Shown: positions 1-11,840, numbered from the stretch's first letter. The stretch: 37,188 nucleotides of DNA from Pseudevernia furfuracea (GCA_022315425.1 JAIUPT010000005.1:1-37188); one strand, 5' to 3'. A program made the numbers and translations. The notes: generated by a model not told the origin, from the sequence alone.

Positions 1-69
1 GACCCTACCATGTAACCCTCATTTTTCGCTACCCCCGCGACCCCCCTGTCCCCGTTCCTGTCCCCTCCT

Positions 70-280
70 CCCCCCCCCCCCCGCGGACAGTACCTTCCCG
101 CGTTCTCCTTTCACGTCCCCACAACTATGAGATGCCCCCCCCCCCCCCCCCTCTGTGCCCAGAAACAGAGAAGAAAAAGAGACTGATACAGTATGTGATT
201 GAAGACTAATAGTAAAAGACTTCTAGCGCAGTATGACAGTCCCCCCCTAGCCTTTAACATCCTCCCCCCCCCCCCCCCCC
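70..280. repeat. Cluster of poly-C homopolymers
   Basis: Uninterrupted C runs lie at 70-82 (13), 135-151 (17), 241-247 (7) and 264-280 (17), all C on the plus strand. They are separated by ordinary mixed sequence. ORFs crossing them read as poly-G/poly-P and are not believable. No gene is visible from 1 to about 900. Homopolymers of this length are hard to sequence, so their exact lengths should not be trusted. A similar C-rich stretch lies in an intron near 24.1 kb. Confidence 0.9.
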
Positions 281-1037
281 GGCGACAAAGTACCCCTCCT
301 GAGCGTCCCCCATACCCGTAGCAGGCTTCAGACCACCGATTATTGACTTGCATGTACAGCAATGATATCAGCAACAAGCAATGGCTGTGATTGTCATGCT
401 TGACTTGGCACCGGCACATGTGGTACACCACCTGCCACACAGTGTTTGCACATACAGATGAGGGTGCAGAACATTACCCCGCGCTCAGCTGTATACCAAT
501 ACAGGTGGACATTCTGCTGGAATATTGTTGACCTCAGCTTGCAAGTGATAGCAAAACAGCTCCTTCAGACTCTGTACCAAAACACAGCACTGCTCAGGAG
601 AATGTGGGGGATGAAAGATGTGTTTGATGTAGCATGCATAGTAGTGCAGCGTGACATTTCTCTACAGAAACAAACTTTGTTTGAGTCGCATGGCAAGGGT
701 TTACATGCCCATCCTGATTTAGAAGCCATGCTGTAAGCTCGCCAAACCGTGATAACATGATGCGCGAGCACAAGGTGATGTGTCAAGCCAGCTCTATACA
801 CAGAATGTTTCAAAAAGACATGCTTCATAGGCCGTAATGTTGTGCAAGCAAGACTCCACCTCCTGTTGACAGTGGCGTGATCGCCTGTCAACGGCATGAT
901 AATTTCAACCTCTGGTGCTCGTGCGCAAGGCAGATGAGCAAATTTCTCCTCCAGCAAGAAGTGTCAATGACTCTGCAGTGCAAATAAGGTTACTCAGGTG
1001 ACTGCTTGACTCATGGTGTGGTTGCACATCAATGCAG

Positions 1038-2010
1038 TTAAACCAATCTAAATGGACACTTGGCAGTGGAAACAATTGGGCAACTGGGAATTGGAAGCCG
1101 AAGAATGGTGTAGGTCTTGCCTGACAGGACGGTGATGTCGTCTGGCTCCGCCATAACACAGCTGGGACGTCCCCAACGCGAGCAGCATAGAATAAAGCCG
1201 ACGAAGCTTGCCGAGCTCATGCCTGTGTAGGGCCAACAAAAGTGCAAAACGACAACACACTTAAGCGAACAGATCAGCAAGCATAAAGTTGCAGGTGGCA
1301 TACCGAACAAGGCCCCGCAATATCGCCCCGGAAGGCTGTTAATGAAATGCACAGCGGCAGCCATGTCTGTGAGCTGCATGTGCAAGCGATGACGGTCAAT
1401 ACGAGCTTATTCGGTCGCGCCTTAAGCTCAGTTAAGCACGGGCTTACCGCTGCAGTGTAGTTAAAGAGGGCTTCAGAGCCACAGCTCTCGCCTCGGCCGG
1501 CAATGTCAACGGCAAGCGAGCTTATGCCGTGATTGAGGGCAAGGGTCCGCATCAGCGGGGGCTCCGGCCAGTACTCCTTATGCTGTATTGACCCCCCGAA
1601 CAGTACAGCTACGAAAGTCGGATCCTGTATCTTGGAAGTTGCCCGCTAACCAAGTTGACTCCGCATTCTGAAAGGCCCACTTTGGTCATGCCATCCCAGA
1701 CGGGATCTGCGTTTGGAAAAAAGGCTACGCTGGCTGCGAAAACCTGGGAGACCATACTTTGCAGCCTTTGCAATCCTCCACTTCCTGGAAATTTGTTGCC
1801 GGCAGCAATAGGTATCAGTAGAGCTAGCAAGGACCATATGATCCACATAGTAACAACATAAGCAGTGATACAGACGCCAGGAAAAACGATTCTCACAAGC
1901 ACAAGGACAAACGTTGCAGACAATGTGCATATTCTGCGCGTAGCTGATGAGCCATGACTGTTTCCTGCCACGTGTTGTCCACGATCACTAGCAGCGGTGC
2001 CCACGTGCAT
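1038..2010 (-). CDS. Probable alpha/beta-hydrolase-like protein (several exons, incomplete)
   Basis: The best exon is 1645-1448, from an acceptor (GTTAG) to a GTAAGC donor. It reads about 66 codons without a stop: a strand (FVAVLFGGS), then LALNHGISSLAVDIAGRGES. A hydrophobic strand followed by D-x-x-GRGES matches the segment upstream of the nucleophile elbow in alpha/beta hydrolases (typically D-x-PG-x-G-x-S). A 74-nt intron leads in phase to an exon from 1373 starting LTDMAAAVHFINSL, which would be the helix before the nucleophile. I do not see a clear G-x-S-x-G after it; the reading breaks there. Upstream, 2010-1650 stays open for 133 codons from an ATG and contains two hydrophobic stretches (around FVLVLVRIVF and TMWIIWSLLALLIPIAAG), so the protein may be membrane-anchored, but the splice joining it is not resolved. 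Family assignment rests on one motif region only. Confidence 0.4.
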
Positions 2011-2078
2011 TCAGGACGGTTAAGTTACCAATACATTATGTGCACGTTTCCGATGATTTCTGCACTCAGGAAGCTGAA

Positions 2079-2130
2079 GCTGAATCCCTAGGTAGCTCGG
2101 GGCAGCTGAATCCCTAGGTAGCTCGGGGCA
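2079..2130. repeat. 26-bp perfect tandem duplication
   Basis: The unit beginning GCTGAATCCCTAGG and ending CTCGGGGCA occurs twice in direct succession, at 2079-2104 and 2105-2130, with no mismatch. It lies in an apparently non-coding stretch between two minus-strand gene candidates. A perfect duplication implies recent slippage or an assembly artefact. Confidence 0.9.
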
Positions 2131-2221
2131 TCTGAGACAGACAAACACATGTACAGAAATGCCTATAGCTATGGCATACGTATGCTTATTGTCACATTGT
2201 CTGCCTGAGCGCAGATAGTAT

Positions 2222-3100
2222 TCACATTCTGAAATCAATGCCCCGTTGAATGGGCAGATATGTACATACATACCATATAGGTGGACTAATAAGCACAGCC
2301 AGAGGATACGCTCGACGTCCAGTAATTGAGCAAAACTGTGCCTTAAGTAAACACACTGTAACGCAAAACTTGCGTGCAGGATGACTTTGCATACCCCCAG
2401 CATGCACATGATCTCCCACAGGATTTTCTGGGATTTTACTGGCTGCAGAAAAACGAGATGCTGGATAAATCACCAGCGCCATCTCCCTAGCTTGGGCATC
2501 ACCATTGGTTATTGGAACCCCATTGGGAGTGTAATATGCATATATGCATACTCTGAGCGCATCCACAGCTACCAACAACACCTTGTCTTTCTTCCTCTGG
2601 CCGGCTTCAGCCATGCTGTCATCATGTTTAAGCATCACTGCATGTCTGCCAAGGTGCCCAGTTTGGAGCACATAGCAGATCCCATCTACTTTTGGCCTGT
2701 CATGGCCTTGTACACATAGGCATGACATACAGGCCAACAGAAATCTTTCTCTGGCAAGCAGGGGTCCTAACAGAAGTGCTGGTGCTGCTTGCCTGCCACC
2801 TGGGCTACCGTAGTGCTCTGTTTCTCCCCTTTGAAGCTGTGCATGCAATGCTGAGCATGTTTGTAGCAAGACTCTGTCTTGGCTCTCTCCTCCAGCAACG
2901 AGGACTGTTGCAGCACATGTATACTCTCCTGACTTTATGTGCAGTATAAGCGGTCCACACTGTTGAGTTCTGACTTCACAAGCCACCTTAACGCTGTAGG
3001 TTCCAACCAATTGGTTCTTGACCACCTGGGGCCCATGGACAGTAATCTCACAGTGGTGCTGCCAATGTCATGACTTTCCTGTTTACCTGGACGAACAGTA
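2222..3100 (-). CDS. Unidentified long ORF, possibly an exon
   Basis: The minus strand is open for at least 267 codons (3025 down to 2222) and the same frame stays open further upstream to about 3085, long for random sequence at this base composition. The first part (VHGPQVVKNQLVGTYSVKV, then HIKSGEYTCAATVLVAGG) alternates like a beta-sandwich domain, of Ig or filamin-like appearance. The rest has no recognisable domain. There is no convincing ATG at the upstream end, so if real it is an internal exon. The plus strand opposite is also open for 85 codons with a hydrophobic translation, so strand choice is uncertain. I do not recognise the protein. Confidence 0.25.
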
Positions 3101-3159
3101 CCACACCCACTCTCGTCGTGGCAACTTGTTGCATGATGCTTCACGTCATTGGCCAACGA

Positions 3160-3921
3160 CTGTCACTATAGCGATCATCATATAAGAGCACTCAGACGAT
3201 TTGAACAAGAGTATCGAGCCGCTGCCGCATTGCTGCCACTTGTCGTCACTGCAGTGCTCGATCCACTTTACCAGCTATGTTTGTAAGGTGGAACAGTGGA
3301 ATCGACGACAATGCTGGTACACAGAAATTATTTGGGCACGGGGCACGAAGCATTGCTAGCACATGAGCGTGTACCGGTATGTGTCAACAAGTTGTTGAAC
3401 AAACGAGTCCATTGGGCATGTCTGCGCTTGAAATTGTGCATTGTTTTGTCCACATTGACAATGTACTAGGAGGTAATACTGCACTGTGACAGTCTGAACA
3501 ACGGTCTGAATGGTGTCCATCACTGCCTGATACTGGGAACCCTATAAACTATAAATAATTGAGGACAACCATAGCTTTGCGCAAAATCCGCAAGACACCA
3601 ACAAATACAAGGCTGCAACATTGTTTTGTCAACATGACCACTGAAAGGTCCAACAACAACAAGAAATACTGGGAGACAGAACAACATCCAAATGTCAGCA
3701 CATTCAATAATGTGCCATCGATCATTGTGTGTTGTTGTCACTAGTCAACGAGTTTGCACTATTAGCTCTGCACTGACATGCACACAGCAAAACTTCTGAA
3801 TGAAGGCATGTTATACACTATGTAACATGCCTCTGAAAGCTCAACATTGACTGCCATAAACGGTCACCTTGAAAAGCCTCACTGAACCAGCCATCTCAGT
3901 GGATTGTACACACTAGTCATG
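3160..3921. other. Apparent intergenic region / 3' flank of the GT92 gene
   Basis: No ORF with domain signal or plausible splice structure on either strand. The short ORFs at 3520-3744 lie on opposite strands over the same bases and show no protein-like composition. Probably the 3' untranslated and flanking sequence of the GT92 gene plus the 5' flank of the ORF below 3.1 kb. Confidence 0.5.
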
Positions 3922-5474
3922 TCATTTGGTATCCGGTGCTTGAACAAAATTATACATATGCACTACATAGACACAATTGTCTGCATGCACCACCTCACGC
4001 TGGCTTTCATCACCGGTCACAAGAACTGAATGGCTGCCCGGTAAAAGGTTGGGCCTGTGCAGCCAAACCTGGCTGACCTTGTCCGGCCAAAATATTGACT
4101 TGGGATCTTGACTAAATGTCACAACTTTGCTCCAATGCTCCAGAACAGCAGTAGGGTTTGACTCGTCCCAGTGTTGCTGTAGGTATGACAAACTCTGTCC
4201 CCCCATTGAGTGGACACTCATTGCACACCACTTCTGCTCTTGTGGACATGAGGAGATCCGCGTATGGAAAGCAGGTGTCAAACCATGTGCTGACATGACT
4301 GTGGGATTGATGTGAAGACCAAAACTCATCAGGATCAAGAACAGCCAAGCGAAACCTGTCCCCCAGAACATGAGAGCAGCGTGATTATACGCAATGAGCT
4401 TCATAGGGTCATACGATTGGTGGAATGCGTACGTCTTGTCAGTCCTTCTGTCATCATATGAGGGAACTTGCAATGACTCCATCGTAACCAGCTGCAACAA
4501 TCAGCTTGTATGTAATTTGCAGTGACTGAATTGGCCACTAGAGCTTCAAAGATTTCTGGTCCTCGAGTATACACAACATACTGATCAAAGCCGAGGGCTA
4601 GATGATGTGCCATGTGTGACGCCAAGAGTTGAGCAGCAGCTGTGGTCTCAATGCCATGAATGTCACTGATCACCACACCATGCTGAAAAGGGCCGTCCAG
4701 CTTCATGTATTGCCCGTGAAGACCATTGTTGGCCAGCTTGTGTAGGTCTATGGTGTGAAAGATTGGCCAATCGAGCACTCTGAGGCGCAGGTTCTTGACA
4801 TTCACTCCCAGTGGAACTTCCACTTGTTGCACAAATGGGCCTTGAGGATTCAACACCCCAAGCATTAAGAACTGCAGTGACTGCCACTGCTGATCTGTCC
4901 CAGCTTGATATTCCAGGAACGTCTCCATTCTTGTTGGATTGGGGGCAAATTGCTCATCGCCTGTTACATACACAGAAGCAGATGAGACTATTAGTATGAG
5001 TGCTTTGAACTAGTCTCTGTCTACCTTGGGTGGGTTTATGCATTGCAGCTCAAAATCGGACAACAGTGACAGAGCAAGCTGAAAAGTGGGATGGTGTCAT
5101 GCAAGCGCGGTTCCTGTCTGGGTGACCTTGAAGCTCGCGATGGCGATTAAATCTTTGCTACTCACTTTGCAGTGACACGCGCTCTGCATAGGACACGGCC
5201 CGAACGGAGAAGGACCCATCTGGAAGCCGCTTGGCCTTGATCAACACGTGCAAGATAATCGGCTGTCGGCCTTGCCCGTCTTCCACCAAGCCGTGAAAAG
5301 TGAGCAGCGTTGGGCGTTTCAAAGAAGGGCGCCCCGCACCACCCCCCGATTGATCCCGCGAGAAGCGAGCTGGAAAGTGATCTGCCGGATGCTGCTTGCA
5401 GGTGCGGCAAACGAGTTCGTCAGAAGCGTCAGCAACAATAACAACGCGTTAGGTGTACGACGCCCTGGAGTCAT
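3922..5474 (-). CDS. Glycosyltransferase family 92 (DUF23) protein, secreted or type II membrane
   Basis: Start ATG at 5474 gives a classic signal sequence or anchor (NALLLLLTLLTNSFAAP), fitting Golgi or secretory location. Exon 1 is 5474-5166, ending CAAA|GTGAGT. A 205-nt intron leads to exon 2 from 4960, joining in phase 1 as SLQ|SDEQFAPNP. Exon 2 carries the first GT92 signature (HHLALGFDQYVVYTRG, matching the family's YH-x-x-LGVDHFYIYDN). Exon 3 (4491-3922) has YNHAALMFW, then RLAVLDPDEFW, the family's W-x-x-x-LDxDEF metal-binding motif, and later QDPKSIFWPDKVSQVWLHRP, matching the conserved KSIVRPEKV-x-x-x-x-H-x-P. The join near 4492-4538 is either a roughly 47-nt intron or an indel. Three G-run sites (C on the plus strand: 5342-5347, 4360-4364, 4199-4204) each need a 1-nt change to keep frame; the last two compensate each other. 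GT92 enzymes transfer galactose or related sugars to glycans; the acceptor here is unknown. Function is from family knowledge; the breaks are seen directly. Confidence 0.8.
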
Positions 5475-5819
5475 GTTCTGCCGGAGCTTGTTGCATCAAT
5501 TCTGACCTGATTTGTTTGTCGGCGCAACTACAGAAAGTCTATGCAGCATATTGCGTGCACAAGCGCAACTGACAGATGCTCGCCGAGGCTCGGAGGTCCC
5601 GCTGCTCGACGAGCAATTAGTCATCTGACAAACAGCCTGCACTGACCTATTGCATTCTGCTTGTGAGAGAGTATACTGCTTGTGAAGTGATACTGCAGGG
5701 TCAAACAACTACAGAAGCCTTCAGCCAGTCAGCGAGAAGACAACAGGGCGATGTACATGTAGTCACAAGCAAAGACTCTATCAGCGCTACTTGCAACCTA
5801 AAGTTGCAAACTAAAGAAG

Positions 5820-5845
5820 ATATATATATATATATATATATATAT
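5820..5845. repeat. TA dinucleotide microsatellite
   Basis: An uninterrupted alternating A/T tract of 26 bases lies in the 5' flank of the GT92 gene. It is a simple microsatellite. Its position, about 350 bp upstream of the GT92 start on the minus strand, does not make it a TATA box. Confidence 0.95.
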
Positions 5846-6893
5846 GTTTGCCTAATGCCGGCTCAGGTGTGCCTTCAGCTCTTGAGCCATGAAACGTAAG
5901 CATAGCTGGAAATGGGTCATACAGTTGCACACCAAGTTACAGGTTGAACGATGCGTCATACATTGCTAGCATCATACGGAAGCATACAAAGGCTTTGGCC
6001 ACTGATTGAGACACAGTGAGTTTGTCATTCATGTCACTATTGTGCTCTGAGCTACGGAAGCATGGCAATGATGTGCCAGTGCAGTAAGCAGACTTGACAA
6101 CTGCACTGGCACCAGCGGCAAGTCCACATCCACATGACCTGCAATGAAACTTGCTTTAAGAGACATCTGCCAAGCAGCCCACCTCCTGTTTTAAGCAACT
6201 ACAACGCCAATCTACATTTCTTGTACATTCTCATGGTAAGATGGCTCAAAAGGCGCTGTATCTGCCTTGGGCCACATCTGCTTTAACTTCATGTTATTCG
6301 AAGACATGGCACATAATGCGTGACATCACCATCTGCCATGGAGCAAAGACACCTCTGTCGATCAGCCAGCAGAAAATCAGCTGCTGCGAACATGGGTCCG
6401 GGTATGTGCATGAGGCTGCATTTCTGGATCTGCCTGTCTCCTGCACCTAAAATAGGGATGGCATGCCCTGTTGCTCACAGCAGGCAATCTGTTGCAATCA
6501 GCGCAAGTTGCTATGTCCAGCGCTGCCAGACAGCAAGCACATCAGGCATAATGACAAACACTGTACAATGCTGCCTCTGTTGCATGTCAGTGTCGCCTTG
6601 TGACACACCCCTTGCAACCTGGTCTGTGAGCTGTGACTGCTGAGCCAGCAAGAGGTCTGTACTATGCTTGTGCCTAGGGTCAGATCAGGACATGCTGTCT
6701 GTTTCAACGGCTCTTTGTGTCTCCATGAGGTCTGATGTTGCGAGACATTCCCCCTCCGGCTGACACTGATGCCTCCATCATGAGAACATCCCACTTTGCT
6801 GGTCCTGCGATATTGTACAGCAGAGTGCTCGAGGACCCTTGGTCCTCACAACCTGAGCAAGGACACCACTGTCTGTTAGCACTGCAAAAACAC

Positions 6894-7011
6894 AAGCCGC
6901 ACCACGTGTGCCAGGGAGTGTATGAGAATCCGAGCTTGTACAGAAGTGCTAAAGCAAGCCGCACCACCTGTGCAGGGAGTGAGTGTATAGCAGTCCGAGC
7001 TGTACCGAAGA
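6894..7011. repeat. Imperfect tandem duplication, about 55-60 bp unit
   Basis: AAGCCGCACCAC begins both at 6894 and at 6957. Each copy continues as (C/G)TGTG..CAGGGAGTG, a variable spacer, then TCCGAGC(T)TGTAC(A/C)GAAG. The copies differ by several substitutions and small indels, so this is an older duplication. No function is apparent. Confidence 0.7.
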
Positions 7012-7955
7012 GGTGCACAAGCATGAGCGCTGTTCACCTCCTCATAAATGTCAGAGCTTGACTGTGTTATGCTGACCCAATGACTGTGAACTGTGGCAGT
7101 TTGCACATGTGGTTGCCGTGTGAGTGCAATCCGATGAAGTAGCGATGTACCAAGGGCCAGGCCTCAGCGGCAGGCCTACTGTCACCGAGCTCTGCATTTC
7201 TGCAGCCTTCTGTGCAGGCCGTATCCTGCGGATAAGCAACCCGCAAGTTCGCAATGTCATGACAGATGGCTGCAATGTAAGTCTGTAATAGACTGAAGCC
7301 TCATGCATGCAAGTACCTCTGGCAGTGTCTGTAGATCCAACAAGCCTCGTTCACAGCATCGCTGTGGTCCACCCAACAATCGACCAGAGCCAGACATGCG
7401 GTGTCAAGACAGCCTAACAAGCTGTTCATGTCATGCAATATGTCATATGTAGCGCACAAGCTGCGTTCGATGACACGCATTCCCACATCATGGTGCACAA
7501 TGATCTGTGACGTCTGCTGGCAGTTAAACGTTTTATCGTCGCGAGGATGCCTTCTCGCTCCTGCGTTGACGGGAGAGTTTCAGCCAGCACAGAAAATGCG
7601 GCTGAAAACAGTCCGTTGCAGAGCATGCGATGCAAGCGCTGCTTCTGACCGTTAACTCTACACAAGGACTGATCAGAGCGAAGCACACAATCTTGATACG
7701 GCATGCTGATCGAGTCTCGAGCTGCGTTCAGGAAGGGGCATCCGCTTATGCCGTAAAGAGTTCCGTCAGGGATTCACAAGGAGATGCCACTCTGTTCCGT
7801 GGTTGCGGCGGCAGCTAGCGGTAGTGATGACCATTATATACTGTTCACAGGATCTGGGCAGCTATTAGTCACGTTTTGTAGACACACTCATGCAGAGATG
7901 CGCATCGGTATCGGCCAGCAGTCCAAGGTAAGCAAATTCAGGAGCACAAGCTGCC

Positions 7956-8793
7956 GTGACGACCGACAGACTTGCGCTAGTGGCTGCCATACTGGTGTCC
8001 TCTTCAGACAAAGACACAGACACGGCTAAGCGCATACACAAATTCTGTGCAGATGACGCCGCTCACACCGTTCCTGCCAGCAGCAGCCAGGCTGTGGTGC
8101 CATTGGGTAGATTTGCATGGAGATATGGGCAACTTAAAACACGCAGAGCCTCAGGATGGCGGACTGATGATGACATGACACGGTGGAGTGGCAGAACTAC
8201 AACTGCAGTACAGGTGCTAGTGCTTCACTCTGCAGCAGTCTGAGCTGGCTGCAAGAGTCACGCAGTCGTTTAGCATGCTCTAGTGTTGCAAGACACTGTA
8301 TGCATGAGGTTTAGCATGTGTGACTTGCATGGCCTTGGCAGGCAGTGCGGTGGCGATCAACTTGATAGAGGCCGATAATGAAGTCAGATATTGTATTTTC
8401 TGGAGAGGCCTCCAAAAGGAACAAGCTGCTGCTGCTGGTGGCGCCTTGCACATCCTCAATGGAAACCATGAGACCATGAATGTGGGAGGCCGCTTTAGAT
8501 ATGCACGACGCAAGAGGCAGAATCGACTTTCTGAGATGGCAATTAGTGCAGAGCATAGGCGCAAGCATGAAGCGTACAGGCTCAATGCATCAGACGCGAA
8601 TGATAGGCTGCCACATGCCCTTGACATGCAGTTGCTATATAAGCGTCATCCCGATATGATCTCTCACATCATCTCTACAGCCTCCCGTCGCTCATCTGTG
8701 AACCATGATGTTGCTTCAGCACAGGCCATAGTGTGGAGTGCTTCGATGATGCTGACAAGGTACGTGCAGCCTCAGCTCTGCAACTACATCTAA
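7956..8793 (+). CDS. SLP-type calcineurin-like metallophosphatase (partial gene model)
   Basis: The three metallophosphoesterase blocks appear in order: DLHGDMGNLKHAE (near 8112-8150), GDQLDRG (near 8351-8371) and LNGNHETMNVGGRFRYA (8454-8507). The last, with N-H-E followed by MNV...FRY, is characteristic of Shewanella-like protein phosphatases (SLP), found in plants and algae as plastid or cytosolic Ser/Thr phosphatases. The metal ligands Asp, His, Asp, Asn and the catalytic His are all present. The stretch DDDMTRWSGRTTTAVQ ends at 8213 with a GT donor; the next exon starts at about 8346 (VQ|CGGDQLDRG), giving an intron of about 132 nt. After the FRY motif the reading shifts to FLRWQLVQSIGASMKR, resembling the post-motif helix. 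At least four 1-nt breaks separate the blocks (near 8108, 8150, 8372 and 8520). Neither the start codon nor the C-terminal exons (the HGG motif) were located; AT- or transit-peptide features cannot be judged. Confidence 0.72.
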
Positions 8794-8799
8794 CCGGAT

Positions 8800-11700
8800 G
8801 CAAGGCTCGCCACATTGCGCGATAGCAGCCAGTGCAACCTAGTGAGGTACAACACGCCAGCTCTTTTGTCATTTCGCATGCCTCAGCATGTCATGAAGTG
8901 ACACCGGCTAGCTTGAGGAGCTGCAGTTCTTGAGGAGCTGAGTATCTGTCCTACCAGCTCAGCTGGACCCTGTGCCTGAATATCAAGGTTGTATCACCAA
9001 GCCTTGCACTATGACGATTTGTGATCAGTGTCAATACAGTTAGTCGAGCCCAGTCAGCAGTGGTGCTGCACCTGATGAGACACAGCACGTTGCTCTAGCG
9101 CCACTGACGGTTACTGCTAGTATCAAGCAGATAATTGTGTATCAGATATCATTATGCTAAACATGCCTGTAATGTGCACTGCTGATGGGCCCATGGTCTG
9201 AGTCACGAATCCAAATCATTCCTGTGTCACATAGCACACGTTCTGTGCAAGTCGCTGGTGGGATTTTACACCATTGCATGGAACACATGTGCTGTGTTGG
9301 GGAACTCTCAGAAACACACATGCTTGCGTCGGTAGGGCACATAGCCACCAAGGTTCTTGACCAGCCTCACACGGTGCTGCACAAATTGGCAGCACAGTGT
9401 TTGTGCATGGAGGAATTTGCGTCACATGCTCGATTAGGCTTGGAGCGCTATGCACAGCCAGGCGCCACAGACACACTTATCGCTTCATGCATCCCTGCAT
9501 TCATGTTCTGCCTGTATCACATACTGCACTTTGACAGCAGGAAGTGCAGTCCGAGGCACAGAGATCATGGGCTTTCAAGCAGTATGCATGCATGTTCAAC
9601 GCAACACCAGGCACAACAATGATGCATGTAACGGATGCCCACATGCTTACACCTTGCAGCGGTGCGTGATCTCTTGCCTCCTTTGGCTATAGGAGAGTCA
9701 CCATATGGATCGATCCGGGCACGAAGAACCCACAGCAAGAGCCAGCGTTTCTGGTGAGGGCGTCTCAGCAGTGTGTGGGCCAGGGAGATACCTCCACAGC
9801 AGGATGCACGCCGCTGTGATTGCAACTGCTTGCAAGAAGCTCTTGCCATAGCTACCTGGGCCTGCAACACGCGCATGGTGTGAATTGGCTCAGTCAGTAT
9901 TGGCCTCCTGCGCACACCCACACTGCGCACAAATTCATGTTTGAGCAGTCGAGCAATCAGTTCAGCAACATCGATCGCACAAGGCCTGCACATGTCATGC
10001 AAATATTTGGCTCCTCGTAATCCTATGCTGAACATCTTGCAGTTTGGGGCTTGCGTATTAGTCTACACTGCAGTGGCATGACTCGTGTTGTGCTGGCTAG
10101 CATCCAGTGGCAGCATTGATACTGTTCTGCTCAGATTACTTCGAGCTTCAAGCTCAGTAAGCCTACTTTGTATGGCCCAAATCAGCATAGACACAGCGTC
10201 CGACAGGCTCACAACCCTTTTTTGTAAGCTAAGACATGTCAGCTGAGCTCATAGCGCCAACAGTTCGCGATGTGGGTGTATAGGCCACTGAGCAGCCTGT
10301 GTAATGTAACCGTGGCTTCTCATTCAACTGACGCTGAAAGGCGTATAGTCTCTTGCCTTGTCTTTTGTTTGCACGTCGCGAGTGTCAGGAGCATGTGGTG
10401 TACAGGTGGTAGGGCATACCATTCAGAGCAGGGTCATCAACACGCGCATGCGCTAGAACAGTGTTTCACGAGATAGATGTGGGCATGTCAAAAGGTGTCG
10501 GCAATGGCGAACCAGAGGTACACAAACTCAACATCTAGTGCAATAGGTGCAGCCAACGTGGCACACACATCGATCAACGTATTTCTGTCGCATACGATTC
10601 ATGTGCGATGTGTTCTGAGAGCGGTGTTCATGTAGTTGTCTTCGTACATACTACAGTGTCAGGTGGCTTGCCTGTTGATATGGGTCTGGCAACATCCAGC
10701 AGAACATGCAGCTGGCTCACTGTGCTCCAGCAGGCTTGCCAAGCTTTGCACATGTTCACCAAGCCCATTCATCTTGACAGTGTCAACTTGTTTGGCACCA
10801 AACCCTGACTTGGAGTCATGTCTTGTGTCTCCACAGGTTTTAGAGATTGTGGATGACTCCTACTGTCAGGCGATTACATGAGCCAAGGGCGGTGAATCAG
10901 GGGGAGCCAAAAAGCGCCTGACACCCCACATGAGGCACAAGGAGTCCTAACTTGCCACCTTGGCCACAGATAAGCAGCCACAACCTGTGGCTGTAAAGGC
11001 TGAAATGTCACACAACAAATCTGCTCTTTACATCAGCACTATCTCTATGTTACAGTGAACAGTTGACAATGTTCGTTCACTGTTGGCTTTGTACTCATGG
11101 TATTATGTGAAGAGTTACTGCTCGTGCTGCCAGCTTGATGACTGATGCAGTGTCACACTGTGACAGTCTGCAAAAATGACACCTTTACAAGGTACACTCA
11201 AACAGTGCTGCCAAGCTAGTGCACCCATGGCCTCAGTGCCAACAAGACTAAGGGCTTTGTTGCACAGCATGCAGACTTACGCTTGGAATTTCAGCTAAAT
11301 CGTTGATGACCCCAGCTCTGGTCCACATACCTCATGCAGTGGTAACATCATGCACTTTCACTTTTGGCAATATAAAGACGGTGTAGCAGAATCACTCACC
11401 ATATGGCAAACTTTCTTTGTTGTGAGCGTTTCAAGGCTGATGCGGCAAACCTCTGGCTCAAGTTTGACAGATTGGATCTCAAATACACATCTCCAAGTAA
11501 ATGCTGAACACGCAAAGCCCGGTGGAATGCCTGGATTACAGAGGTATTGTGTCAGATACATTATGCAAGTCATGCAAGTTGTGTTAGGCTGTGTTCTTGG
11601 CATAGGGAGCCCAAAGGGCACTTTGGCAGGTAACTGCCTCGATAGGTCAGAAGCCTGTAGAAGCCCTGGCAGCAAGCTTTAGGCACATCCTGAACAGCCT

Positions 11701-11840
11701 AATTGAGCAGAAGCTGCTGACGGTGGGTCGGCAAGCAGCTGCAAAACAGCATAGCATCTGCATCCAGGCAGAAAGTATCTTCGCTGGTGCAAAAGGACCA
11801 GCCTGATCGGGCTGCGATCACGATCAGCCTTTGTTGTTCT
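8800..11840. other. Region without an identified gene, probably includes missing 3' exons of the phosphatase gene
   Basis: About 3 kb with many short ORFs on both strands but no confident domain. A plus-strand ORF at 9185-9622 includes VQVAGGILHHCMEHM, vaguely like the SLP segment V-F-V-HGG-x-L-x-x-H, but the surrounding residues do not follow the family, so I do not call it. A minus-strand ORF at 9565-10035 overlaps it. The remainder (10.1-11.8 kb) shows nothing I can support. Confidence 0.4.

Larger units (their letters stand above)
5475..7900. other. Long region without a recognised gene
   Basis: This lies between the divergent GT92 gene (minus) and the SLP phosphatase gene (plus), so it should hold both 5' regions. 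ORFs of 60-108 codons occur on both strands but overlap each other and have no domain signature or coherent splice sites. It contains a TA dinucleotide tract (5820-5845) and an imperfect duplication near 6.9 kb. An upstream exon of the phosphatase may lie near 7860-7928, which ends AAG|GTAAGC, but I cannot show it codes. Confidence 0.5.

Noticed and set aside
5820..5845. TA tract as a TATA box or promoter
   Set aside because: It is a 26-base pure dinucleotide repeat about 350 bp from the nearest start, which is a microsatellite.
9185..9622. VQVAGGILHHCMEHM as the SLP phosphatase HGG segment
   Set aside because: The His before Gly-Gly is absent and the following residues do not match the family, so it is likely chance.
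11358..11682. Overlapping 105-110 codon ORFs on both strands
   Set aside because: No domain or splice structure; each is open only because the opposite strand is.
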